Below, piece after piece: positions 54,102 through 63,853 of a DNA stretch of 64,000 bases. The stretch's first letter is position 1. Every line of letters starts with the position of its first letter. The notes under the pieces were generated by a model. The model had not been told where the DNA came from. It searched no databases and worked only from the letters and a program-made list of their open reading frames with translations. The DNA is from Hyphomicrobiales bacterium. Lineage in GTDB: Bacteria > Pseudomonadota > Alphaproteobacteria > Rhizobiales > Rhizobiaceae. The translations under genes and the position numbers were made by a program. The DNA is taken from the NCBI GenBank assembly GCA_900472485.1, contig UCII01000010.1, forward strand, positions 1-64,000, written 5' to 3'.

Positions 54102-56054
54102 CTATTCGACCGAATTGAACTTCTTCACCTGAAGGAAATTCACTGCACTTCCGCTGAAGCGTTCGGGATCGATCGATGCCGTCTGCACCTTGAAACCATC
54201 CGTGTAAACGGCAGTCGGCTGAGCACGAAGCGTGGGGCTCACGAAGCGCGGCGCCTTGACCGGGCGGTTCACAATCTCGACCCGGGCCTTTGCGATCGCC
54301 CATTGCGAGATCATCTTCTCCGTCAGCGTCGGCGCAGTCGTCACCGTCGCGCGGCTCGAATCGGCCACGACGGCATCCTGCTTGTTCGGCCGGCCGCCCT
54401 TGGTCGCGATACCAGCGGCAATCGGACGTTCCTGCGGCGTTGTCGGCTCGAATCCGTCGTTGAAGCGACGGCTGCTGGCCTTCACCTCGTTGCGGACCGG
54501 TGCAAGTGCGGCCACCTGCATCGGCATTTGCTGTGCCGGTCTCTGCTGCGGCAGCACGGCGGCAATTGCCTGCGCCGCATCGTTGCCGTCAGCCATGCCA
54601 TTGCTTGCGGGCGCTAGCTGATCCTTCGACGCGACGTTGTTTGACGGCTGCGCCACCGGAACCGCATTATTCGCATCCGATCGATCGGGACGGCTTTGCT
54701 CGAGAGCCGCAATGACCGAAGGCGAAAGTGCGCCTGCGTCAGCCTGGTCGTCGGCGGCCTCCTGATCGGCATCGGCTGATGCCAGCAGGCTTTCGGCCAA
54801 TTCCGGACGCTGCGCCGGCACTGGAACGGCAGCCAGCTGGCCTTTCATGTCAGCCTCGGCCGATGCCACTTCGGCATCGCCAGGTGAGCGGCGATCAAGC
54901 AGCGACGGCACGGGCACATGATAGGAACGAAGATCGGCATATTGCGGCTGATCGCCGGTATCCGGCATGGCGGCGGCAAGCGCATCCTGCGCCGCGTTAC
55001 GCGACGGCGAGACGAGAGCGGAAGCCACATCGCTGCCGGCAGGCTGATTGCCGAAGGCCGGGCGAACCTGCGGAACGGGCGCGTTTACGCTGGCAACCTG
55101 AACCTGGGCTGGAGCCGGAGCAGCGCTATCGTCACCATCATCACTGGCAGCCGGAGCCGGCTGGCCCTTCCGGGCAGCTGAGGCGACAGCCACCGGTGCC
55201 GCCGTCGTTCCGCTATCTGCATTATCCTCTTCCTCATCCGCACCGCCACCGCCGAACAGCCGGGCAAAGAAACCGCGGCGCGGCGAAGAGGAGCTGGCAA
55301 CCTGGATATCGTCGGACGAGATGCGGCGCTTGTAATCGGCGACTGCCTGCTGGTAGCCCGGCAGCGGCCGGCCGTCGGCCGGAATATGCATTGTCTTGCC
55401 ATCCGGGAAGAGGCGGACGAGCTCCTGGCGATCCATACGCGGCCATGCGCGCACGCCGCCGACATCCATATGCACGAAGGGCGAGCCGGAGGTCGGATAG
55501 TAGCCGACGCCGCCCACCTGCAGCTTCATGCCGATTTCGCGCAGCTTGGTGAGCTTGACGTCAGGAATATAGAAGTCCATCGCGTTGCCGAGCATGTGCT
55601 GGCTCTTCTTGGCAACGCCGGTATGGGCCGAGCGTGTGCGCAGCATCTCGTTGGTGCCAGGCGAACGGAAACCGCAGATCACGTAGATGAATTCGTGCGA
55701 ACCGCTTTCGCGGTAGACTTCCCAGATCAGGTCGAACAGGCGCGGGTTCATCTTGGTCGGCTGATTCTTGCGCCAGTCGCGCAGGATGCGATTCAGCTTC
55801 TCCAAGCCGTCCGGATCGAACTTGCCGTTGCGCTTGTAGGTGATGACGGCCTTCTCGCCGGTATGGACGTAATAGATCTTGAGGCTGCGGGTTTCACCGC
55901 CAGCCTGAGAGGGAGTGCCGACGAAAACAGGGGTAGAAACAGCCAAAGCAAGGAGGCCAACGGCTACGACCTTGGCCACCTTGCTAAATAGGTTAGAGCA
56001 CGCAGAATGCCAGCTCAAGCTATTAGGCTTGGTATTTGCACTCAAATTCGGCAA
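54102..56054 (-). CDS. DUF882 (M15-like peptidase) envelope protein
   Basis: This 650-residue protein starts with a signal peptide or anchor (VAKVVAVGLLALAVSTPVFVGTPSQA). A DUF882/YcbK-like M15 peptidase domain follows (about 60-215). It has the zinc-site motifs SQHMLGNAMDF (His and Asp) and VHMDVG, and an ICGFRSPGTNEMLR loop. The remaining 430 residues are low-complexity, rich in Ala, Gln, Pro and Asp, and may span the periplasm. It probably cleaves or binds peptidoglycan crosslinks. The start is a TTG at 56054, since no ATG lies before the signal sequence. Confidence 0.85.
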   Translation of the reverse strand: MPNLSANTKPNSLSWHSACSNLFSKVAKVVAVGLLALAVSTPVFVGTPSQAGGETRSLKIYYVHTGEKAVITYKRNGKFDPDGLEKLNRILRDWRKNQPTKMNPRLFDLIWEVYRESGSHEFIYVICGFRSPGTNEMLRTRSAHTGVAKKSQHMLGNAMDFYIPDVKLTKLREIGMKLQVGGVGYYPTSGSPFVHMDVGGVRAWPRMDRQELVRLFPDGKTMHIPADGRPLPGYQQAVADYKRRISSDDIQVASSSSPRRGFFARLFGGGGADEEEDNADSGTTAAPVAVASAARKGQPAPAASDDGDDSAAPAPAQVQVASVNAPVPQVRPAFGNQPAGSDVASALVSPSRNAAQDALAAAMPDTGDQPQYADLRSYHVPVPSLLDRRSPGDAEVASAEADMKGQLAAVPVPAQRPELAESLLASADADQEAADDQADAGALSPSVIAALEQSRPDRSDANNAVPVAQPSNNVASKDQLAPASNGMADGNDAAQAIAAVLPQQRPAQQMPMQVAALAPVRNEVKASSRRFNDGFEPTTPQERPIAAGIATKGGRPNKQDAVVADSSRATVTTAPTLTEKMISQWAIAKARVEIVNRPVKAPRFVSPTLRAQPTAVYTDGFKVQTASIDPERFSGSAVNFLQVKKFNSVE

Positions 56055-56229
56055 TTCGATCCCCGTCCGACAGACAATGTCGCATCGTGTTCCAAATGGC
56101 TGTCAATTGCGGTGACACGATGGCAAAAATGCCACACATGGTCGACCCCTTCATACATGGTGAACGATGCACTAACAAGTGCTTTACGACGGGTAACAAA
56201 ATATGCTTGCCTAAACGTTAAGCTTTCCT

Positions 56230-57798
56230 TCAAGCCGCGTTTTTTTGCGGGTCATCCGGGTCTATGCCGTAGTCTTTCAACTTTCGGTAGAGAGTTGAGC
56301 GGCCGATACCCAGCTTTCTCGCGACTTGACTCATCTGCCCACGATAGAATTTGAGGGCAAATCGGATCAATTCTTCCTCGACATCCGCCAGTTTTCTGAC
56401 ATCGCCCGATGTATTCGTGCTGACGATGACGTTGTCGGAAGCATCGGCTGAAGCAAGCGGAGAGGTTGCAGCCGATCCGTGCGAGACCCCGTAAGGGACC
56501 CGTTCGCTTCTTTCAGCCGCCAGAAGTTCAGCCGAAGAGGCATGCGAATTATCCACAACCAAGGTCGGATGCTCGTTAGCGAAATAGCCGGGCAACTGCG
56601 CGGCGATCTGCGGGAAATCCGTGTCGAGCAGCTCGGGGCCTTCGGAGAGAACGACCGCGCGGAAGACCGCGTTTTCGAGCTGGCGGATATTGCCCGGCCA
56701 ATCATAAGCGGTCAGCAGCGCAAGGGCGTCGTTGCTGATGCCGAGCGGATGATGGAGCTTCTGCTCCAGTGCGAACCGGTCGGCGAAGGCGCGCGCCAGA
56801 TGCGGGATGTCTTCTTTGCGCCGTCGCAGCGCCGGCATGGTGATCGGGAAGACATTCAAGCGATAATAGAGATCCTCGCGGAAGCGCCCGGCCTTGACCT
56901 CTTCGATCAGATCCTTGTTGGTCGCCGAAATCAGCCGGACGTTGACCTTCTGCGCGACGCGCGCGCCGACGGTCTCGATTTCGCCCTGCTGCACTGCGCG
57001 CAAAAGCTTGACCTGGACTTCAAGCGGCAGGTCGCCGATCTCATCGAGAAACAGCGTGCCGCCATCGGCTTCCATGAACTTGCCGACATGACGTTCGGCC
57101 GCCCCCGTGAACGCGCCCTTCTCATGGCCGAACAGGATGCTCTCGACGAGATTGTGCGGGATCGCGCCACAGTTGACAGTCACGAACGGCTTGCCGGCGC
57201 GGTCGCTGGCAGCCTGAATGGCACGTGCCACCAGTTCCTTGCCGACGCCGGATTCGCCTTCCAGCACGACCGGAATGTTCGATTGCGCGGCGCGATGGGC
57301 GAGATCGATGACACGCATCATCGCCGGGCTCGCCGAGACGATATCGTCGAAGGTGATGCTGCTCGAGCGAGACTTGCGCCCGGCGCGGGCCTTCGCCTCG
57401 CGCTGGTCGAGCTTCAGAGCATTGGCGATCGATGCCGCGATACGCTCCGGCGACACGGGCTTGACGACGAAATCGAAGGCGCCGGCACGCATGGCCTGCA
57501 CCACGGTATCGATGCCGCCCTGCCCCGTCTGCACGATGACGGGCAGGTCGATGCCCATATCGTTCAGTGCGCCCAGGAACTCGATGCCGTTCATTTCCGG
57601 CATCATGAGATCGAGCACGATCACGTTGATCTGATCATTGCCACGCTTCAGAAACTCAAGGCCGAGACGGCCATTTTCTGCCAAATGGGCAACGTGTCCG
57701 TGCCGCTCGATGGCATTCTTCAGCAGACGGCGTTGAATCGGATCATCCTCAACAACGAGAATCTGCGCGCCCCCCTTGGCGCTATTGTAAACGGTCAT
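56230..57798 (-). CDS. Sigma-54-dependent response regulator
   Basis: This 522-residue protein has a receiver domain (about 12-125, phosphorylatable Asp63 in [11 protein letters not shown]). An AAA+ activator domain follows: Walker A GESGVGKE at 181-188, the sigma-54 contact GAFTGA at 228-233 and Walker [12 protein letters not shown] poorly conserved linker (about 400-470) leads to a Fis-type helix-turn-helix ([23 protein letters not shown]). It is an NtrC-family activator. No histidine kinase is adjacent, so it is an orphan here; its targets are unknown. Confidence 0.94.
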   Translation of the reverse strand: MTVYNSAKGGAQILVVEDDPIQRRLLKNAIERHGHVAHLAENGRLGLEFLKRGNDQINVIVLDLMMPEMNGIEFLGALNDMGIDLPVIVQTGQGGIDTVVQAMRAGAFDFVVKPVSPERIAASIANALKLDQREAKARAGRKSRSSSITFDDIVSASPAMMRVIDLAHRAAQSNIPVVLEGESGVGKELVARAIQAASDRAGKPFVTVNCGAIPHNLVESILFGHEKGAFTGAAERHVGKFMEADGGTLFLDEIGDLPLEVQVKLLRAVQQGEIETVGARVAQKVNVRLISATNKDLIEEVKAGRFREDLYYRLNVFPITMPALRRRKEDIPHLARAFADRFALEQKLHHPLGISNDALALLTAYDWPGNIRQLENAVFRAVVLSEGPELLDTDFPQIAAQLPGYFANEHPTLVVDNSHASSAELLAAERSERVPYGVSHGSAATSPLASADASDNVIVSTNTSGDVRKLADVEEELIRFALKFYRGQMSQVARKLGIGRSTLYRKLKDYGIDPDDPQKNAA

Positions 57799-58018
57799 TG
57801 GTGCCTCACTTCATGCGAAACCTGACACGGACATTCGCAGAAAGGCTTGAACATGAAGTTTTGCCAAACCATCGCATTTTAATCATTATGACGAATATAA
57901 AATCGCTTATGAATCAACGGCCAGCGCTGGAAAATCAGGCCTTGCGGTGGCCTTTCCAGCCGACTAGACACGAATGGATCGGACGATCCGAAAAATAAAA
58001 GCAGAGGAAATTTCGCCC

Positions 58019-59866
58019 ATGAGCCCGACCTCGCTCCGCCACTCTCTTAACTTCTCAGCAAGCTCGGCCGCCGGCCAGGCGCTTGGAGACTTGCCGGCCT
58101 GGAAGCTAAGCGATCTCTATCCGTCCTCCACCTCCCCTGAGTTCGCCGGAGATCTGGAAAAGGCCGGCAAGATGGCCGTCGCCTTCGAAGAAAAGTGGAA
58201 GGGCAAGCTTACCGATGCTGCCGCCAAGACAGGCGACGCCGGCATCGGCGCAGCCATCAAGGAGTATGAAGCGCTTGACGATATCATGGGCCGCCTCGGC
58301 TCCTATGCCGGCCTCACCTACTTCTCCAACACCGTCGATCCGGCCAACGGCAAGCTCTACGGAGACGTGCAGGCAAAGCTGACGGACTATGCCGCGCATC
58401 TGCTGTTCTTCCCGCTGGAACTGAACCGCATCGACGACGCCGTCATGGACGCCTGCATAGCGAACGACGCCACCGCCGGCCATTATCGTCCGTGGATCGT
58501 CGACCTGCGCAAGGACAAGCCGCATCAGCTCGAAGACAAGCTCGAGCAGCTGTTCCTGGAAAAATCCATGACGAGTGCCGCCGCCTTCAACCGCCTGTTC
58601 GACGAGACGATGGCGGAGCTGCGCTTCGAGATCGATGGCGAAAAGCAGCCGCTGGAAGTCGCCCTGAACATGCTGCAGGAGCAGGACCCGGAAGTGCGCC
58701 GCAAGGCGGCCATGGCGCTTGCCGAAACTTTCAAGGCGAACCTGCGCACCTTTACACTGATTACAAATACACTCGCCAAGGATAAGGAAATTTCCGACCG
58801 CTGGCGCGGTTTCGAGGATATTGCCGACAGCAGGCATCTCGCCAACCGCGTCGAGCGCGAGGTGGTGGATGCGCTGGCTGCCGCCGTGCGCGAGGCCTAT
58901 CCGCGGCTTTCGCATCGCTATTATAAGATGAAGGCCAAGTGGCTCGGCATGGACCAGATGAACTTCTGGGACCGCAACGCGCCGCTGCCGGAGACGCCCA
59001 ATGCGCTGATCCCCTGGACCGATGCGAAGGATACGGTACTGTCGGCCTATGGCAATTTCGCGCCGGAGATGGCTGCGATCGCCAAACGCTTCTTCGATGA
59101 GGAATGGATCGATGCACCGGTGCGTCCGGGCAAGGCGCCTGGCGCCTTCGCGCATCCGACTGTCCCCTCGGCCCATCCTTATGTCCTCGTCAATTACATG
59201 GGCAAGCCGCGCGATGTCATGACGCTGGCGCATGAGCTCGGCCACGGCGTGCATCAGGTGCTGGCCGGCGGCCAGGGCGCGCTGATGTGCCAAACGCCGC
59301 TGACTTTGGCAGAGACCGCATCCGTCTTCGGCGAAATGCTGACCTTCCGCGCGCTGCTCGACAAGACCACCGACAAGCGCGAACGCAAGGCCATGCTCGC
59401 CCAGAAGGTCGAGGACATGATCAATACGGTCGTGCGCCAGATCGCCTTCTATGAATTCGAGCGCAAGGTGCACACCGCCCGCAAGAATGGCGAACTGACA
59501 TCGGACAATATCGGCGAACTGTGGCTCTCCGTGCAGGAAGAGAGCCTAGGCCCAGCGATCAAGATTTCCGAAGGCTATGAGACCTACTGGGCCTATATTC
59601 CCCACTTCATCCACTCGCCCTTCTACGTCTATGCCTATGCCTTCGGCGATTGCCTGGTGAATTCGCTCTATGCCGTCTACCGCAACGCCGAAAAGGGCTT
59701 CCAGGACAAGTATTTCGAGCTGCTGAAGGCCGGCGGCACCAAGCATCATTCCGAACTTTTGAAACCTTTCGGCCTCGACGCGACCGATCCGTCGTTCTGG
59801 AGCAAGGGCCTGTCGATGATCGAAGGGCTGATCGACGAGTTGGAAGCGCTAGATAAGGGTGCCTGA
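58019..59866 (+). CDS. pepF: Oligoendopeptidase F-like M3 metallopeptidase
   Basis: This 615-residue cytosolic peptidase carries the zinc motif HELGHGVHQ with ALAGGQGALMCQTPLTLAETASVFGEML downstream, as in M3B oligoendopeptidases. The rest is helical and follows the oligopeptidase fold. It degrades short peptides. GAGGAAAT precedes the ATG at 58019, chosen over the frame start at 57974. pabB starts 25 bases beyond the stop, so the two are probably co-transcribed. Confidence 0.93.
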   Translation: MSPTSLRHSLNFSASSAAGQALGDLPAWKLSDLYPSSTSPEFAGDLEKAGKMAVAFEEKWKGKLTDAAAKTGDAGIGAAIKEYEALDDIMGRLGSYAGLTYFSNTVDPANGKLYGDVQAKLTDYAAHLLFFPLELNRIDDAVMDACIANDATAGHYRPWIVDLRKDKPHQLEDKLEQLFLEKSMTSAAAFNRLFDETMAELRFEIDGEKQPLEVALNMLQEQDPEVRRKAAMALAETFKANLRTFTLITNTLAKDKEISDRWRGFEDIADSRHLANRVEREVVDALAAAVREAYPRLSHRYYKMKAKWLGMDQMNFWDRNAPLPETPNALIPWTDAKDTVLSAYGNFAPEMAAIAKRFFDEEWIDAPVRPGKAPGAFAHPTVPSAHPYVLVNYMGKPRDVMTLAHELGHGVHQVLAGGQGALMCQTPLTLAETASVFGEMLTFRALLDKTTDKRERKAMLAQKVEDMINTVVRQIAFYEFERKVHTARKNGELTSDNIGELWLSVQEESLGPAIKISEGYETYWAYIPHFIHSPFYVYAYAFGDCLVNSLYAVYRNAEKGFQDKYFELLKAGGTKHHSELLKPFGLDATDPSFWSKGLSMIEGLIDELEALDKGA

Positions 59867-59891
59867 CACCCTACCGCCGAAGAAGTGCCCA

Positions 59892-61052
59892 ATGGCCGAC
59901 GCCATACCCTACGTCCTTTTCAGGGACGACAGCACAGGACAGATGATGATCTTCGCCGAACCGGCCGAGATCATCATCGCTCATACGCGCGCGCAGTTCT
60001 TCGATGCCCTCGATCGGATGGAGGAGGCCAGGCGGCAGGGAAAGTGGCTTGCCGGCTACATGGCCTATGAGGCCGGCCATCTCTTCGAGGAAAAACTCGC
60101 ATCCTTCGCCGAGGAGAACAGGGAAACGCCCCTGCTCTGCTTCGGCGTTTTCGATGCTCCTGCCGCTGATGGCCATCCGCTCGGCCAACCGGCCCAGCGC
60201 GTGGAAAACCAGGAATTCCTGATAGAGCCGAAAGCGGCCTGGAATTTCGAGACCTATCAGGAGCGCTTCGACAGGCTGCACCAGCATTTGCGCCTCGGCG
60301 ACTGCTATCAGGCAAACCTCACCATGCCGATCCACGCCCGATGGACCGGTGATCCGCGCGCCGCCTTCTGGTCGCTGATCGAACGGCAGCCGGTGAAATA
60401 CGGCGCACTCGTCGATCTCGGAGGCCCGATCATCCTGTCGCGTTCGCCGGAACTTTTCTTCCGCACGGACGAGAACGGCTGGATCGAGACGCATCCGATG
60501 AAGGGCACGGCCAAGCGCGGCGCAAATGCCGCCGAGGATGAGCGCATCGTCGCCGCCATGCTTGCCGACGAGAAGACGCAGGCCGAAAACCGCATGATCG
60601 TCGACTTGCTTCGCAACGACATCTCGCAGATCGCCGAGGTCGGCACGCTGGACGTGCCCAAACTCTTCGAAATCGAGACCTACCCTACCCTGCACCAGAT
60701 GGTCAGCCATGTGCAGGCGAAGCTGCTGCCAGGCATATCGATCCGCGATATTCTTGCCGCCCTCTTTCCCTGCGGCTCGATCACTGGCGCGCCGAAAATG
60801 CGGGCGATGGAAATCCTGCACGATCTCGAAGACGGCCCGCGCGACGCCTATTGCGGCGCAATCGGCATGGTCTCGCCTGGTGGCGCCATGCGTTTTTCCG
60901 TAGCGATCCGCACGATCACGCTTTTCGAAGACGGCCGCGCGGTGTTCAATGTCGGTGGAGGCATCGTCTTCGATTCGACGGCGGAAGCGGAATATGAAGA
61001 ATGCCTCCTCAAGGCGCGCTTCGCCGTGGGGGACCGATGGATCGACCGGTAG
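59892..61052 (+). CDS. pabB: Aminodeoxychorismate synthase component I
   Basis: This 386-residue chorismate-binding enzyme makes 4-amino-4-deoxychorismate, the p-aminobenzoate precursor for folate. The core motifs are DCYQANLTMPI, ILSRSPELFFRTDENGWIETHPMKGTAKRG and FPCGSITGAPKMRAMEI. The C-terminal GGGIVFDSTAEAEYEECLLKA closes the fold. The start is taken as the ATG at 59892; a GTG at 59859 that overlaps pepF is an alternative. A pabC-like gene overlaps its end by 16 bases. Confidence 0.93.
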   Translation: MADAIPYVLFRDDSTGQMMIFAEPAEIIIAHTRAQFFDALDRMEEARRQGKWLAGYMAYEAGHLFEEKLASFAEENRETPLLCFGVFDAPAADGHPLGQPAQRVENQEFLIEPKAAWNFETYQERFDRLHQHLRLGDCYQANLTMPIHARWTGDPRAAFWSLIERQPVKYGALVDLGGPIILSRSPELFFRTDENGWIETHPMKGTAKRGANAAEDERIVAAMLADEKTQAENRMIVDLLRNDISQIAEVGTLDVPKLFEIETYPTLHQMVSHVQAKLLPGISIRDILAALFPCGSITGAPKMRAMEILHDLEDGPRDAYCGAIGMVSPGGAMRFSVAIRTITLFEDGRAVFNVGGGIVFDSTAEAEYEECLLKARFAVGDRWIDR

Positions 61053-61678
61053 AGGATTTTTCCCTGATCGAGACGCTGCGCTACGAGCCGGAAACCGGCT
61101 TCGTTCGCCTGCGCCTGCATCTCGCGCGGCTGCAACGATCCGCCCGCCGCCTTGGCTTTTCCGCCCCCAAGAACGTGCTCGGAAACCTGGAACAGGCGGT
61201 TGCCGGTGCTGGCGCACCCTTGCGAGTGCGGCTAACGTCGGACAGAGAAGGGCAAACGAAAGTGACAACGGCGCCGTTTGTTCCGCTTTTGCCCGACACC
61301 GTCTGGCGTGTCCGCATCGCCGCAACCCGGCTCGATTCCTCCGACAAGCTGCTGCGCGTTAAAACTACGCGACGAGGCGTCTACGAAGCAGCCCGCGCGG
61401 AATATCGGCCAGACGAGGCAGAGGAGGTCCTTTTGCTGAATGAGAAGGACGAGCTTTGCGAAGGGACGATCACCTCCGTCTTCCTCGGGGACGGCGCGGA
61501 CCTGCTCCGCACGCCGCCCATATCAGCCGGCCTGCTTGCCGGCATCCTGCGCACCGAGCTCATCTGCCAGCGCAAAGCCCGCGTCGGCCGCATCCGGCTC
61601 GACGACCTGAAAGATCGCCCCCTTTATGTCGGAAACTCCTTGCGCGGCCTGATCCGCGCGCAACTCCTATGGAATTGA
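61037..61678 (+). CDS. Aminotransferase class IV, pabC-like
   Basis: This 213-residue PLP protein has the class IV pattern, with FSLIETLRYEPETGFVRLRLHLARLQRSARRLGF and the PLP-lysine in LLRVKTTRRGVYEAARAE. The loop LLLNEKDELCEGTITSVFL follows. Next to pabB it is most likely the aminodeoxychorismate lyase that releases p-aminobenzoate and pyruvate. It is shorter than typical PabC (about 270). The ATG at 61037, with GGGGGA upstream, overlaps pabB. Function is inferred mainly from position. Confidence 0.8.
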   Translation: MDRPVEDFSLIETLRYEPETGFVRLRLHLARLQRSARRLGFSAPKNVLGNLEQAVAGAGAPLRVRLTSDREGQTKVTTAPFVPLLPDTVWRVRIAATRLDSSDKLLRVKTTRRGVYEAARAEYRPDEAEEVLLLNEKDELCEGTITSVFLGDGADLLRTPPISAGLLAGILRTELICQRKARVGRIRLDDLKDRPLYVGNSLRGLIRAQLLWN

Positions 61679-61681
61679 TTG

Positions 61682-61966
61682 ATGTTCATTCTCTCGCTCA
61701 CCTACCTCAAGGGCAATGACGAAGCCGACAAGCACATGGAGCCGCATATGGCCTGGGTGAAGGAAGGCTATGCCAAGGGCTGGTTCCTTGCCTCCGGCCG
61801 CAAGGTCCCACGCACCGGCGGCGTCATCTTCGCCCGCGGCGAGCGTGCCGAACTGGAGGCTTATGTCGCCGGCGATCCCTTCACCATCCACGGCGTCGCC
61901 GTTTACGAGGTTCAGGAAATCGCGCTGACCACCGTTACCGATGGCCTGGAAGCCTTGAAAGGCTGA
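61682..61966 (+). CDS. YciI-like protein
   Basis: This 94-residue protein has the YciI ferredoxin-like fold, with FILSLTYLKGNDEADKHMEPHMAWVKEGYAKGWFLASGRKVPRTGGVIFARGE and GDPFTIHGVAVYEVQEI. The conserved His in HMAWV and the Asp in GDPF are the usual candidate active-site residues. The ATG is three bases past the pabC-like stop. Function unknown; a link to folate synthesis is suggested only by gene order. Confidence 0.88.
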   Translation: MFILSLTYLKGNDEADKHMEPHMAWVKEGYAKGWFLASGRKVPRTGGVIFARGERAELEAYVAGDPFTIHGVAVYEVQEIALTTVTDGLEALKG

Positions 61967-62129
61967 GCGCGGACTATAACGACATTCCGCTTATGTCAGC
62001 GAAAACCAACCTTGAAGGCAACAAACCCGTCGCATAAGGCGTGTATGTTGGCCTCCACTTGACTTTGCCCGGCTAACCCTCAACAGCTCTTTATTGTGAC
62101 ATCAAATTATGATTAGAGCCGCTCACCCC

Positions 62130-62171
62130 GCGTTTTCGCGCAAACTCTGCCAGCGCTTTCGCGCAAACTCT
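62130..62171. repeat. 19-nt direct repeat upstream of homospermidine synthase
   Basis: GCG(T/C)TTTCGCGCAAACTCT occurs at 62130-62148 and at 62153-62171, with one mismatch and a 23-base period. It lies 51-92 bases before the homospermidine synthase start, in the region where a promoter or leader would be. The copies face the same way, at a spacing close to two helical turns. No other copy is evident nearby. Confidence 0.7.
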
Positions 62172-62221
62172 AATTGAATTTCGTGAACCGAACGGCGTCC
62201 CGCCTTTCGAAGGAGAAAAGA

Positions 62222-63673
62222 ATGACGAAACAAAACTATCCGGTATATGCCGAAATTACCGGTCCGATCGTAATGATCGGCTTTGGCTCCATTGGCCGTG
62301 GCACCCTGCCCCTGATCGAGCGCCATTTCAAATTCGACAAGAGCCGGATGGTCGTCATCGACCCGCAGATGGATGCCGAGCACCTGGCGATCCTGGAAAA
62401 GCATGGCGTCCGCCATATGCAGGCCCATGTCACCAAGGACAATTACAAGGATCTGCTGAAGCCGCTGCTCACGGAAGGCGGCGGCCAGGGCTTCTGCGTC
62501 AACCTATCGGTCGACACCGGCTCGCTCGATCTGGTCAAGCTGTGCCGCAAGCTCGACGTGCTCTATATCGATACCGTCGTCGAGCCTTGGCTCGGCTTTT
62601 ACTTCGACAAGAACCTGAAGAACGCCGACCGCACCAACTACGCTCTGCGCGAAACCATGCGCAAGGAGAAGGAAAAGAACCCCGGCGGCACGACGGCCGT
62701 TTCCACCTGCGGCGCGAATCCGGGCATGGTCTCCTGGTTCGTCAAGCAGGCGCTCGTCAACCTCGCCAATGATATCGGCCTGAAGTTCGAAGAGCCGGAT
62801 CAGCACGACCGCGAAGGCTGGGCCAAGCTGATGAAGAAGGTCGGCGTCAAGGGCGTTCACATCGCCGAGCGCGACACGCAGCGCACCAAGCATCCGAAGC
62901 CGCTCAACGTCTTCTGGAACACCTGGTCCGTCGAAGGCTTCATCTCCGAAGGTCTGCAGCCGGCCGAACTCGGCTGGGGCACCCATGAAGAATGGATGCC
63001 CAAGAACGCCAAGAAGCACAAGAAGGGCTGCAAGGCTGCCATCTATCTGGAACAGCCGGGCGCCAATACCCGTGTGCGCACCTGGTGCCCGACCCCCGGC
63101 CCGCAATACGGCTTCCTGGTCACTCACAACGAGTCGATCTCGATCGCCGATTATTTCACGGTCCGCGACAAGGACGGCGACGTCACCTTCCGCCCGACCT
63201 GCCACTATGCCTATCATCCGGCCAACGATGCCGTGCTCTCGCTGCACGAGATGTTCGGCAACGGCGGCACGCCGCAGCCGGTTCACCACGTTCTTGATGA
63301 GGACGAGCTGGAAGACGGCATCGACGAACTCGGCGTGCTGCTCTACGGCCATGCCAAGAATGCCTACTGGTACGGCTCGCGCCTGTCTCTCGAAGAGACC
63401 CGCCGCATTGCCCCCTACCAGAATGCTACCGGCCTGCAGGTGACGTCTGCCGTGCTCGCCGGCATGGTCTGGGCACTGGAAAACCCGAAGGCCGGCATCG
63501 TCGAAGCAGATGAAGTCGATTACAAGCGCTGCCTTGAAGTGCAGCTGCCCTACCTCGGCCCGGTCGAAGGTCATTACACCGACTGGACCCCGCTCGATGG
63601 CCGTCCAGGCCTGTTCCCGGAAGACATCGACACCAAGGACCCATGGCAGTTCCGGAACATTCTGGTTCGCTAA
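62222..63673 (+). CDS. hss: Homospermidine synthase
   Basis: This 483-residue enzyme condenses two putrescines, or putrescine with spermidine, to homospermidine with NAD. Recognisable parts are the Rossmann start GPIVMIGFGSIGRGTLPLIERHF, GFCVNLSVDTGSLDLVKLC, STCGANPGMVSWFVKQAL and the C-terminal LQVTSAVLAGMVWALENP. AGGAG precedes the ATG at 62222. Homospermidine is the main triamine of rhizobia. A 19-nt direct repeat upstream and a strong terminator downstream mark it as a separate transcription unit. Confidence 0.95.
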   Translation: MTKQNYPVYAEITGPIVMIGFGSIGRGTLPLIERHFKFDKSRMVVIDPQMDAEHLAILEKHGVRHMQAHVTKDNYKDLLKPLLTEGGGQGFCVNLSVDTGSLDLVKLCRKLDVLYIDTVVEPWLGFYFDKNLKNADRTNYALRETMRKEKEKNPGGTTAVSTCGANPGMVSWFVKQALVNLANDIGLKFEEPDQHDREGWAKLMKKVGVKGVHIAERDTQRTKHPKPLNVFWNTWSVEGFISEGLQPAELGWGTHEEWMPKNAKKHKKGCKAAIYLEQPGANTRVRTWCPTPGPQYGFLVTHNESISIADYFTVRDKDGDVTFRPTCHYAYHPANDAVLSLHEMFGNGGTPQPVHHVLDEDELEDGIDELGVLLYGHAKNAYWYGSRLSLEETRRIAPYQNATGLQVTSAVLAGMVWALENPKAGIVEADEVDYKRCLEVQLPYLGPVEGHYTDWTPLDGRPGLFPEDIDTKDPWQFRNILVR

Positions 63674-63703
63674 GAGTATAGTGTTGGCTTGATGCAAGTC
63701 ACG

Positions 63704-63734
63704 AATGCCCGCACAGGTCGTGCGGGCATTTTTG
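63704..63734 (+). terminator. Terminator after homospermidine synthase
   Basis: ATGCCCGCAC (63705-63714) pairs with GTGCGGGCAT (63720-63729), followed by TTTT. It is 31 bases past the hss stop. Confidence 0.92.
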
Positions 63735-63853
63735 TTACGCAAGCCAGATAAATCAAGCAGATCGCCTGGGACGTCTTGCTTTAGCCCGATGGTCGCGCCA
63801 TCTTCCTTGCAACCGATACGCCTTTAGACCGCCTCTATTCGCGGGAGATATTT

